64,000 nt of DNA. It comes from Lacibacter luteus (GTDB lineage Bacteria > Bacteroidota > Bacteroidia > Chitinophagales > Chitinophagaceae). A program made the translations under genes and the position numbers. Of the stretch, positions 18,278 to 27,178 are shown in pieces (within the stretch, counting starts at the first letter, position 1; every line of letters starts with the position of its first letter). Under the pieces are notes generated by a model. That model did no database searches, was not told the DNA's origin, and saw nothing but the letters and a program-made list of their open reading frames with translations. The stretch covers positions 1,612,001 to 1,676,000 of the forward strand of contig NZ_SDHW01000001.1 in the NCBI RefSeq assembly GCF_004118265.1, read 5' to 3'.

Positions 18278-19309
18278 TTATTGATAAACACGTATATAAT
18301 CCACTTCCATTGCAGCTTCTGTAACATTTGCATCTACAGCGCCGCCGAATGTTCCGCCCATTGCAACATTCATTATAAGAAAGAAGTTGTTGTTAAACGG
18401 TAACGAAGTTGTATTGGCCACTGTATGAAACAATACATCGTCCACATAAATTTTTATTGCAGCAGCCGTCCACTCCAGTTTGTAAATATGAAACTCGGTG
18501 GATGCATTGCTGATGATGCGTGAACTGCCATCGGCACTTCCGCCCGAACGACCAGGGTAATGCAGTGTACCGAAAATGCGGTTAAGATCATTTCCCTTGT
18601 GTTCCATAATATCAATTTCGCCACATGAAGGCCAACCTACAGCATTGATGTTTGCACCAAGCGACCAGATAGCAGGCCATGTGCCACCACCTGAAGGAAG
18701 CTTTGCTCTTGCTTCTACAATACCATACTTGAACGAAAACTTATTTGCCGTAAGCAAACGTGCAGAGGTATAATTAAATCCACTGTAATTTTCTTTCTTG
18801 AGCATAATGCGCAATACACCATTCTGTACAATTACATTATCGGAGCGGTTGGTATAATACTGTTTCTCCTGGTTGCCCCAGCCATCGGTACCATTGCCAA
18901 GATCGTAACCCCATTTGCTGCCATCGGGTGCACCGTTGGTATTAAACTCATCGCTGAAGATGAGCGATAAACCAACTGCAACAGTTACCTGTATGGATTT
19001 TGAAATGGTTTTGCCCGATGCACTTTTGGCAACAACAGTTACGGTGTATGTTCCTGTTGCAGGATACTTGTACGTTACCTTACCCGAAGGTACCAATGCA
19101 AACACACCATTACCATAACCAAACTCGTAAGTAGTTGCGTTGGTAGCTGCAGCAGTAAACTCAACGTTGCCGCTGTTATCTGTACTTACAACTGCATTGA
19201 GTGTAAGATTTGTTGGAGCAACATCTGTATTACCGGTATTGCCGCCCTTTTTGCAGGAAAGGGACGACAACACGGTAACGATTGCTATGAAAGCTATGTT
19301 TCGTAACAT
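18278..19309 (-). CDS. PKD-GH16 surface endo-beta-glucanase lipoprotein
   Basis: A 343-residue lipoprotein: MLRNIAFIAIVTVLSSLSCKK gives a lipobox Cys at about residue 19. A PKD/Ig domain (about 30-110; YEFGYGNG, YPATGTYTVTVVAKSASG) is followed by a GH16 catalytic domain with LIFSDEFNTNGAPDGSKWGY, PAIWSLGAN, and the active-site motif GEIDIMEHKG. It is probably displayed on the cell surface and makes the first cuts in the glucan, before import by SusCD. It starts 3 bp after the stop of the preceding PKD lipoprotein gene, so the two are tightly coupled. Confidence 0.9.
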   Translation of the reverse strand: MLRNIAFIAIVTVLSSLSCKKGGNTGNTDVAPTNLTLNAVVSTDNSGNVEFTAAATNATTYEFGYGNGVFALVPSGKVTYKYPATGTYTVTVVAKSASGKTISKSIQVTVAVGLSLIFSDEFNTNGAPDGSKWGYDLGNGTDGWGNQEKQYYTNRSDNVIVQNGVLRIMLKKENYSGFNYTSARLLTANKFSFKYGIVEARAKLPSGGGTWPAIWSLGANINAVGWPSCGEIDIMEHKGNDLNRIFGTLHYPGRSGGSADGSSRIISNASTEFHIYKLEWTAAAIKIYVDDVLFHTVANTTSLPFNNNFFLIMNVAMGGTFGGAVDANVTEAAMEVDYIRVYQ

Positions 19310-19312
19310 GAA

Positions 19313-20212
19313 TTACGGTTTCAGTTTTAATTTTTGATACCATGCATTGCCATCAATACCGATATTACGCAAATGAATGGTTGTTGCTGTAATGGATAAG
19401 ATCTCGTACGTATTACCTCCTGTACCAAAATTAATAATACCATTACCCGGCACTTCGAACTGAATGCGGGTTGATACAGCAGAAGTGGATGCAGATGTTG
19501 CATTCATGAATGCCAGCTTTTTACTGCCGGCTGCATTAAGACCCAAGCAGGCATCGGCACCGCTGAAACCATAAAACGCAGTTGCGCCACCAATAGAAAA
19601 TGATAGGCCTTTGTTATCGATGCTCATGTAAATATTATTGCTCGCATCTTTTGAGAAAGTGATCTCATCATCGTACAAACAGGCATCACGCTGGTTAGGT
19701 GTTGCTGCATACCAGATAGGAGAAAACTCGTTGTTAGGACCAACACCCACATGACCCGGAGCTTCTTTATCTGTTACCCAGATCTTTGAAGTACCACCTG
19801 TAAGGTTCTGCACAATATCAGCAGGTATTTCAAACGCTACAAACACTTTTACTTTTTTGCTGATGGTAGATGTTACACCGGCTGTACCAATTGCATTAAC
19901 AGTAATCACATATTCAAATGTGCCGGGATTATTGTATTTGTAGTTGATGGTACCCGATGGAACGATCTGCGATTTACCATCACCAAAATCAATTTTATAA
20001 GTGATGGCGTTGGCAGCAGTTGTTGTGATGCTTACATTACCTGTACCATTTCCATCGGGGTTGCCTGCATTTACACCGGCAACTGTTGCTGTTAGTGTAA
20101 GGTCGGCGGGTGTTTTAATTGTACCAAGCGTGTATTCTTTTTTCTCACATCCTGCTGCAATAAACGCTGCAAACAAAGCTATGAGTGAATAGGATTTTAT
20201 TGACAGTTTCAT
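19313..20212 (-). CDS. PKD-domain lipoprotein of the glucan locus
   Basis: A 299-residue lipoprotein (signal ending FAAFIAAGCEKK). Residues ~30-125 form a PKD domain (ITYKIDFGDGKSQIVPSG, YNNPGTFEYVITVNAIG). The C-terminal ~170 residues are a beta-rich domain (GGTSKIWVTDKEAPGHVGVGP, NQRDACLYDDEITF, YEILSITATTIHLRN) often seen beside GH16 enzymes in Bacteroidota glycan loci. The role is probably surface glycan binding; no catalytic motif is seen. It lies between the surface glycan-binding protein and the GH16 lipoprotein, in one operon. Confidence 0.75.
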   Translation of the reverse strand: MKLSIKSYSLIALFAAFIAAGCEKKEYTLGTIKTPADLTLTATVAGVNAGNPDGNGTGNVSITTTAANAITYKIDFGDGKSQIVPSGTINYKYNNPGTFEYVITVNAIGTAGVTSTISKKVKVFVAFEIPADIVQNLTGGTSKIWVTDKEAPGHVGVGPNNEFSPIWYAATPNQRDACLYDDEITFSKDASNNIYMSIDNKGLSFSIGGATAFYGFSGADACLGLNAAGSKKLAFMNATSASTSAVSTRIQFEVPGNGIINFGTGGNTYEILSITATTIHLRNIGIDGNAWYQKLKLKP

Positions 20213-20230
20213 ATACTTCAGTTTAGAATG

Positions 20231-22303
20231 TTATTGAAGACGGATATCGTCGATTAAGAAAGTAAAGTTTGCTGTACCGTCACCTGCAGTTCCTAAATCG
20301 AAAATGAGTACCACTTTCTGATAAGTATTTGCTGTATTGATGGCATTATAATCGAACGTAAGTTCTTCCCATCCGTTAGCAACGGTTGTCGTTACTTCTT
20401 TTTCGAAACTGATACCGCCATTGGTAAGGTTCTCCACTTTCAGTAACACTTTTGCACCTGCACGTGGCGAATACACTTTCATTTTAAATGTTTTGCCTGC
20501 ACCAAAATCGATCGGACTGTCGAGTGTAATAAAGCTGCCGCCCCAAGGCTGTCCTGCATTCTTGATCATGCGTGCAACTTTTGCACTGGTATTGATGCCA
20601 CCAGATTGCGGATTGTTGATGATGCTTAAATTACCACCGTCGAAATCGGTAATGGTATAAGGTGAGCTTGATTCAAAATCCAACGGAATAACAATACCTG
20701 CTGCACTTGCTGCAACCATTTTCACATCATCCCAACGGAAAACCTTTGCCGTACCCGCTGCACCAAAATCGAAAAACACCGATGCTTTGTGGTAATTGTT
20801 TGCAAGGTTTAATGCAGGTGTACCGCTTACGTTATTGGTAAAATCGAACGTGAGTGTTTCCCATGCATTCGCAACCGTTGTGTTCACTTGTGTTTCAACC
20901 GATTTTGTTCCATCTGCTCTGTCTTCAACTTTTAAACGTACCGGAATGCCGCTTGCAGGCGAATAAACACGGATGCTCATTTTTGTTGCGTTTGCGGCAA
21001 ACGGAATTTTCGTTGCAAAACCAGTAGCTGTACCAATTGTTGTACCTGCCCATGTTTCTGCGCCGTTTGTTTTGGTTGTTACTTTGATCTTGTTGGCATT
21101 ATTATCCGGATCAACACCGTCTACTGTTGCGTTACCACCAAAATCGGTTACCGTATAATTTGTTCCTGCTGCATCGAATGTTACAGGAAGATCGATTTGT
21201 GCAGATGGAATGGTATTGGTTAAACGGATATCATCGAAATAGAAAGTAAAGTTTGCAGAGCCATCGCCTACAGTACCCAGTTCGAAAATGAGTACTATTT
21301 TTTGATAACTGTTACTTGTATTAATTGTACTGTAGTCAAACACCAGGTCTTCCCATCCGTTAGCTACAGTTGTACTCACTTCTTTTTCGAAATTGATGCC
21401 GCCATTTGTTGCGTTCTCTACTTTCAACAACACCTTTGCGCCCACACGTGGTGAGTACACTTTCATGCGGAAAATTTTATTCGCAGAAAAATCGATCGGT
21501 GCACCCAATGTAATTACACTGCCACCCCAAACTTCAGGTGCATTCTTCACCATACGTCCAACTTTGTTTGTTGTGTTAATGCCTGTTTTATGCAGGTTAT
21601 CAATTACCGTTACAACACCACCGCCAAAATTGGTAAAGCTGTATTGCAGGGTTGATGATTCAAATGTTAACGGCAACAACACCGGATCAACAATCGTAAT
21701 GGTTTTGGTAAACTGTGTTGTTGCAGCGCCACCGCTTAATGCAACAACTTTTACAGTATAAGTTCCAACAGCAGCATAAGTATGACTCACTGTTTCACCT
21801 TCCATAAACGAAACAGGAACTTCGTTCGGCACATCACCAAAATACACACGGAACATGGTTTCGTATTTGGCTTTTGCACTTACGTTTACTTTAAAATTAT
21901 TGGCAACATCCACATCGGCTGTTACTTCTAAATTTTCCGGTGCACGGAACGATACTGTTAACTGTTGTGTTGCTTCGGTTGTTTTACCGGTAATATTGTA
22001 ACCAACAATCTTTACAGAATAAACACCTTCTGCATATTTATGCGTTGTGTTTTTTCCTGCCTGTACTTTAGCAAGAGCTGCAGTACCATCGCCATAATAA
22101 ATGTCGTACGATACAGCACCTTCACCATTAGGTGTAATGGTAACATTACCTGTGTTATCCTGTGTAATTTCAAACAAAGCCGAAAGCTTTGCCGAGTTGG
22201 TTATCGTTGTAAGAAACGAGAGATCATCGTGCAGTTCCGGTTTACAACCCGTTACAACGAGCAGCAAAACCGCAAACTGAAATATATTTTTAATTATACG
22301 CAT
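20231..22303 (-). CDS. Multidomain surface glycan-binding lipoprotein with triplicated module
   Basis: A 690-residue lipoprotein (FAVLLLVVTGCKPE). Two PKD-like domains (about residues 35-120 and 120-205) precede three modules of about 150 residues. Modules 1 and 3 are close copies: both contain PIDF, KVYSPR(V/A)GAKVLLKVEN, GWE(D/E)L and NFTF. Module 2 is diverged (RVYSPASGIPVRLKVED). The modules look like jelly-roll carbohydrate-binding domains. Position directly after susD matches the SusE/SGBP slot of such loci. It likely captures glucan at the cell surface. Confidence 0.8.
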   Translation of the reverse strand: MRIIKNIFQFAVLLLVVTGCKPELHDDLSFLTTITNSAKLSALFEITQDNTGNVTITPNGEGAVSYDIYYGDGTAALAKVQAGKNTTHKYAEGVYSVKIVGYNITGKTTEATQQLTVSFRAPENLEVTADVDVANNFKVNVSAKAKYETMFRVYFGDVPNEVPVSFMEGETVSHTYAAVGTYTVKVVALSGGAATTQFTKTITIVDPVLLPLTFESSTLQYSFTNFGGGVVTVIDNLHKTGINTTNKVGRMVKNAPEVWGGSVITLGAPIDFSANKIFRMKVYSPRVGAKVLLKVENATNGGINFEKEVSTTVANGWEDLVFDYSTINTSNSYQKIVLIFELGTVGDGSANFTFYFDDIRLTNTIPSAQIDLPVTFDAAGTNYTVTDFGGNATVDGVDPDNNANKIKVTTKTNGAETWAGTTIGTATGFATKIPFAANATKMSIRVYSPASGIPVRLKVEDRADGTKSVETQVNTTVANAWETLTFDFTNNVSGTPALNLANNYHKASVFFDFGAAGTAKVFRWDDVKMVAASAAGIVIPLDFESSSPYTITDFDGGNLSIINNPQSGGINTSAKVARMIKNAGQPWGGSFITLDSPIDFGAGKTFKMKVYSPRAGAKVLLKVENLTNGGISFEKEVTTTVANGWEELTFDYNAINTANTYQKVVLIFDLGTAGDGTANFTFLIDDIRLQ

Positions 22304-22330
22304 GATGCTTCAATTTTTAATTAAGGAAGA

Positions 22331-23836
22331 TTAATAACCGTTGTTTTGTGTTAAACCGGAAATTTCCACTTCACGTTGCGGAATAGGGAACACTTCGTGT
22401 TTCCCTGCAACAAAGCCGGTGATCTTTGCCGATGCCTGTGCTGTACGAACAAGATCAAAAAAGCGATCGCCTTCCATACCTAATTCCAAACGGCGTTCGT
22501 CCCAGATCGCCTGGCGTAATGCTGTACCTGTTGCAGCAACATCGTGCAGGTTATCGCCAAATGCACGGCGACGAACAAGATTGAGATACGTTTGTGCTTT
22601 TGCATCATTTGCAGTTGTTGAACGGTTAAATGCTTCTGCTGCCATCAGCAATACTTCTGCATAACGGATAATGCGGAAGTTGTTGGTATAGTTGAGCTCA
22701 AGCTGTCCGCTTGTTTCGCCTTTGCGTGGCAGATACTTCTGGTTGTATAAACCTGTATTCTTATAAGGTGCTACCTGGTACGTAATACCAAACGATGGAT
22801 TTGCTGTTTTGTAGGCTTCAATATCAAGCACTGTTACTGCTTTACGCTGATCGCCTGCTGCATACGCATTCGCAAGGTTTTGTGTTGGAAGGTTCGTGCT
22901 CCATCCTGCTGAATAGGGCATTGATGCAGAACCATTCAATCCACGTATACCGCATTGCTGTACGGCATAGTTACCCTGGCCTCTTGTAGCACCACCCCAG
23001 TTGTAATAAGGTGAGTTGTTTGAGTACTGAATTTCAAAAACAGATTCAGGACCGTTTTCTCCACTTGACAAATACATCGAAGCAAAATTTGTTACCAGTG
23101 AAAATGCATTGGCTGTAACCACACTTTCGAGTACAGTTGCTGCAGCATCGAATTTGTTTTGATACAGTAATACTTTACCCAACAATGCCTGCGCTGCATA
23201 TTTTGTAATGCGACCTTTCTGTTGCTGCACAGCAGGTAATACGGCAATAGCTGCGTTGAGATCGGCTTCGATCTGTTTGTACACATCTGCTTTGGGCGAA
23301 CGGCCTATCGATTTACTATCGCTGAGGCTTAAACGCTTGTCAACAAACAAAGGCACATCGCCAAACATTTTTACCAGCGTGAAATAATAATAAGCACGGA
23401 TAAAATATACTTCGCCATACAATGCTTCTTTACCTGCAAAATCAACAGCGTTGCCTGCAAGGTTTTTGTCTTTGTACTGCGTCATATAATTGGCACGGTT
23501 TACACCTTCGTAAGCCGATTGCCAGATTTCTGTAAGCTGGGAGTTTACAGGAGTATGTGTGTAATCATCGATCTGTTGCAGCGATAATACATCCGATGCA
23601 TTTTCGCCACCACTAACGGCATTGTCAGATGCAATATCACCTATCGGCACTACCTGGTTGATCCATTGCAGCGGTGTGTACACACTCACCACCATTGTGC
23701 GGTAATCCGATTCTGATTGCAGATAATCGAGTTCAGTAATTCTGAAATCTTCACGTGGATTATAGTCCACCCATTTTTTACAGGAAGCAAGCGTAAGCAT
23801 TAGCAAGCCTGCGATATAGAATAACGTCTTCTTCAT
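22331..23836 (-). CDS. susD: SusD-family glycan-binding lipoprotein
   Basis: A 501-residue SusD/RagB protein with lipobox LMLTLASCKKW (Cys about residue 19). Conserved features are NYMTQYKD, GEVYFIRAYYYFTLVKMFGDVPL in the TPR-like helical core, TKYAAQALLGKVLLYQ, and the C-terminal NFRIIRYAEVLLMAAEAFN with IWDERRLELGMEGDRFFDLVR. It acts as the lid of the SusC transporter on the outer membrane. It lies 24 bp downstream of susC, in the usual order. Confidence 0.95.
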   Translation of the reverse strand: MKKTLFYIAGLLMLTLASCKKWVDYNPREDFRITELDYLQSESDYRTMVVSVYTPLQWINQVVPIGDIASDNAVSGGENASDVLSLQQIDDYTHTPVNSQLTEIWQSAYEGVNRANYMTQYKDKNLAGNAVDFAGKEALYGEVYFIRAYYYFTLVKMFGDVPLFVDKRLSLSDSKSIGRSPKADVYKQIEADLNAAIAVLPAVQQQKGRITKYAAQALLGKVLLYQNKFDAAATVLESVVTANAFSLVTNFASMYLSSGENGPESVFEIQYSNNSPYYNWGGATRGQGNYAVQQCGIRGLNGSASMPYSAGWSTNLPTQNLANAYAAGDQRKAVTVLDIEAYKTANPSFGITYQVAPYKNTGLYNQKYLPRKGETSGQLELNYTNNFRIIRYAEVLLMAAEAFNRSTTANDAKAQTYLNLVRRRAFGDNLHDVAATGTALRQAIWDERRLELGMEGDRFFDLVRTAQASAKITGFVAGKHEVFPIPQREVEISGLTQNNGY

Positions 23837-23860
23837 TGTACTTTATTTTTAATGGAAGAA

Positions 23861-26800
23861 TTATAATTTGATATCGAGACCAAGTGAATAAGTTCTGGCC
23901 TGAGGATACGCACCACGATCTACACCTGTATCGAGAATGCCTCCTGAAATTTCAGGATCGAAACCGGTGTATTTTGTAAAGGTGAATGCGTTACGTACCT
24001 GTGCATAAAGGCGTACACGGCTGAAAACTTTCTTCGTCATATTTTCAGGGAAGGTGTAACCAACCTGCAGGTTCTTGATCTTTACAAACGAACCATCTTC
24101 CACATATCTGTCCGATACACGGATGTTGCTGTTTGCATCTGTAAACGAATAACGTGGAGTGCGTGCATCGTTTGTTGAACCGGTGCCTGTCCAGCGGCCT
24201 AATATTTCTCTTGGCTTGTTGCTGAAGTTTGCATTACGGTCGAATGCTTTGTACACATCGTTACCAATAGAAGCATAGGTAAACATGTTAAAGTCAAAAC
24301 CTTTGTATTCGAGTGTAAGATTCCAACCCATAGTGAAATCGGGGAATGGATCGCCGATCTTGGTTTGATCGCTGGCATTAATTACACCATCATTATTTAC
24401 ATCAACAAAACGGATATCGCCGGGCTGTGCACCTGTTTGTGTGGGTGCTTTTGTAATGTCATCAAAACTCTGGAACAAACCATTTGTTTTATAACCGTAG
24501 AAATAACCGGGTGTTTGTCCTTTTTCAAATACAGTTACAGTTTGCGATTGACCATTGAAATAACCACCGCCTAGAATTTTTGCAGTACCATCGCTATTGG
24601 TTGCAGTTACTTCGTTCTTTGCTGTTGTAAACGTAAGTGAAGTTGAGAGGCGGAATTCTTTACCGATGGTTTCGTTATAACCCAACGTCATATCAATACC
24701 TCTGCTCGATGTTGAACCGATGTTGGCAGTAGGAATAGGAACTGTACCGAGGTATAACGAAGCAGAAGGTGTAAACAATAAACCATCCACATTCTTCTGG
24801 AAATAATCGGCAGTTAAGTTGAATTTCTTTTTAAAGAACGTAATGTCGAAACCTGCGTTGATCTGCAATTGTTTTTCCCAACGCAATGCATTGTTTGCTG
24901 CAGAACCTACAGTTGAACCGGGATAGAATACATCGCCAAATGTATAACCATTACTGTTTGCTGTTGAACCATAACTTGGTCCGCCGGTGATGATGCCCAC
25001 AAACTGCGGACTAACATTTTCGTTACCGATTGAACCATAGCTACCACGGATCTTTAAATAGTCTACAAAGCCGGGTTGAAAGAAATCTTCGTTCGATACT
25101 ACCCAACCGAGTGAACCGGAGAAGAAGTTGGCAAATTTATTATCGATACCAAATGCATACGAACCATCACGACGTGCAGTAAACGATGCAAGGTATTTGT
25201 TATCGTAATCGTAGTTAATACGGCTGAAGTAAGAAAGGTTGCGACGGAAGTATTGATAATAATAACCTGTTACCGCATTGGTATTGGTTGCAGTGTTTGC
25301 ACCTGTTGCAGCTGTAAAATCTGCAAACTCCCAGCTGTTAAACGGTACATCCTGACGACTTGCGCCTGCTGCATTACCGGTTGTTTTTGCCAATGAAAAA
25401 CCAAGCACTGTTTCAAAATTGTTTTTTGTACCAATGTTGAAATTGTAGTTACCAAAGGTTTCCCATGTATAATTGAAGTTGCTGGTTTTATCGTGTGATA
25501 CACTGTTGAAGCGACCAACAACCTGCGAACCATCGGCATTCATTGAGTTCTCAACATTCAGCGGACCATAAAACACCAACGGTGTAAAACTTTTTGAATT
25601 ACCATCGTATTTGGTGTAGCCAAAACGTGTAGTTAATACCAGGTCTTTAATTACCGTGTACTGAAATTCGAACTTACCATAGAGTTTATTACCTACGTTT
25701 TTATTATACGTATTATCGAGTTTGGTAAGCGGGTTAAAAATTTCGGATAGTAAAAGATTGCTGAAACCGTACTTACCCACTGTGTTGGGTACATTATTAT
25801 ATACAGCAACTGTCGGGTCGAAATTCAAGGCACTGCCCAGCACACTGTTGAAGGAGTTTTCCTGTACACCCTTTGAATCGAGCAGTACAGCTGTAGTATT
25901 AATGATGAACTTTAATTTATTGGTAAGATTAAAGTTGAGGTTGGCAGTAAGGTTACCACGGTTGAAACGTGATTTATCATTACCACCAACAATACCACCC
26001 TGGTTTAAAAAACCTGCAGAAAGGAAGTACGACATTTTATCGCTGCCACCTCTTGCAGAAATATTGTGTGTTTGAAACGTAGCATTTTTAAACACTTCGT
26101 TTTGCCAGTTGGTACCAACACCCAGTGTGCTGATGTTCGGGAAAACAAGATTACCGCCTGCGGTAACACTGCCTTCGTTGATCATGGCTGCATACTCAGT
26201 TGCATTTAACACACCAATCGTGTTCATTACTTGTTGCACACCATAATTGGCGCTGAACATAATGTCGGTCTTTTGATTTTTGCGACCGCTTTTGGTTGTA
26301 ACAACAATTACACCGTTACCACCTTTTACACCGTAGATGGCTGTTGTTGCAGCATCTTTTAATACGCTGATGGATTCGATGTCGGCAGCATTAATCGAAT
26401 TGAAATCGGTTAAGGTTTGCGGCACACCATCAATAATTACCACGGGATCGGTACCGGAGAAAGAGGGAATACCACGGATGAGTACGGTAGGTTTCGAACC
26501 GGGTGAACCACTCTGGATTACGTTAACACCCGAAGCACGGCCCTGCAATGCTTCTTCGGTACGTACCGGTTTCAATTTTTCAATGTCGGCAGCTTTAATG
26601 GTGGCAATGGCACCAGAAACCTTGGTTACCTTTTGTGTACCATAACCTACTACTATTACTTCACCGAGATTAGAGGCAGCACTTTCTTCGAGCAAAATGG
26701 CAATATTGCCGGAACCGGTTACGGTATGCCGGTGAGTGGTCATACCCGTGTAGGAAATAAGCAATACCGAACCTTGCGATGCAGAGATGCTGAACAAACC

Positions 26801-26980
26801 CTGCGCATCGGTAAGGGTTGAGGCAGAACTACCTTCTACCTGAACGGTTGCCCCGGTGAGGGCTTCGCCTGTTGCTTTGTTTTTTACGCTTCCGCTTACA
26901 GTTAAACTCTGTGCGAAAGACTGCTGCAGAAAAGTGCCAAGGAAAAGAACAAGACACAAAATTGTGTACTTACATTTCAT
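23861..26980 (-). CDS. susC: SusC-family TonB-dependent outer-membrane transporter
   Basis: A 1039-residue SusC/RagA protein: signal peptide ending FLQQSFAQ, N-terminal carboxypeptidase-regulatory-like domain (SGSVKNKATGEALTGATV), a TonB-box-type segment before VIVVGYGTQ, and a plug domain with RGIPSFSGTDPVVIIDGVP and SVLKDAATTAIYGVKGGNGVIVVTTK. A 22-strand barrel follows and ends in YSLGLDIKL. It imports glucan oligosaccharides with energy from TonB-ExbBD. It is the first gene of a seven-gene minus-strand locus, expressed from the region it shares with the divergent propeller-HTH regulator. Confidence 0.95.
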   Translation of the reverse strand: MKCKYTILCLVLFLGTFLQQSFAQSLTVSGSVKNKATGEALTGATVQVEGSSASTLTDAQGLFSISASQGSVLLISYTGMTTHRHTVTGSGNIAILLEESAASNLGEVIVVGYGTQKVTKVSGAIATIKAADIEKLKPVRTEEALQGRASGVNVIQSGSPGSKPTVLIRGIPSFSGTDPVVIIDGVPQTLTDFNSINAADIESISVLKDAATTAIYGVKGGNGVIVVTTKSGRKNQKTDIMFSANYGVQQVMNTIGVLNATEYAAMINEGSVTAGGNLVFPNISTLGVGTNWQNEVFKNATFQTHNISARGGSDKMSYFLSAGFLNQGGIVGGNDKSRFNRGNLTANLNFNLTNKLKFIINTTAVLLDSKGVQENSFNSVLGSALNFDPTVAVYNNVPNTVGKYGFSNLLLSEIFNPLTKLDNTYNKNVGNKLYGKFEFQYTVIKDLVLTTRFGYTKYDGNSKSFTPLVFYGPLNVENSMNADGSQVVGRFNSVSHDKTSNFNYTWETFGNYNFNIGTKNNFETVLGFSLAKTTGNAAGASRQDVPFNSWEFADFTAATGANTATNTNAVTGYYYQYFRRNLSYFSRINYDYDNKYLASFTARRDGSYAFGIDNKFANFFSGSLGWVVSNEDFFQPGFVDYLKIRGSYGSIGNENVSPQFVGIITGGPSYGSTANSNGYTFGDVFYPGSTVGSAANNALRWEKQLQINAGFDITFFKKKFNLTADYFQKNVDGLLFTPSASLYLGTVPIPTANIGSTSSRGIDMTLGYNETIGKEFRLSTSLTFTTAKNEVTATNSDGTAKILGGGYFNGQSQTVTVFEKGQTPGYFYGYKTNGLFQSFDDITKAPTQTGAQPGDIRFVDVNNDGVINASDQTKIGDPFPDFTMGWNLTLEYKGFDFNMFTYASIGNDVYKAFDRNANFSNKPREILGRWTGTGSTNDARTPRYSFTDANSNIRVSDRYVEDGSFVKIKNLQVGYTFPENMTKKVFSRVRLYAQVRNAFTFTKYTGFDPEISGGILDTGVDRGAYPQARTYSLGLDIKL

Positions 26981-27026
26981 AAAGCAATCGTTTTAGTTAA
27001 TAAATAATCAATGGGGATTGAAGGCC

Positions 27027-27139
27027 TAAAATTAGCAGCAGCCTCTACAGATGAGAAAAAAAGCCATTCATCATTACTACATCATTAAAACCAAATCATT
27101 GATTTTCAATAACTATCTACTACATCATTACTACATCAT
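27027..27139. promoter_or_regulatory. Divergent PUL control region with three TACTACATCAT repeats
   Basis: The 11-mer TACTACATCAT occurs three times on the plus strand: 27075-27085, 27118-27128 and 27129-27139. The last two abut (one helical turn) and the first is 43 bp away (about four turns), so all face one side of the helix. On the minus strand TAATTTTA (27034-27027) is a plausible -7 element for susC. The repeats are candidate operators for the adjacent regulator. Confidence 0.55.
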
Positions 27140-27178
27140 CTTTATTTTATACTTTCATCACTCGTATACTTACCTTCC

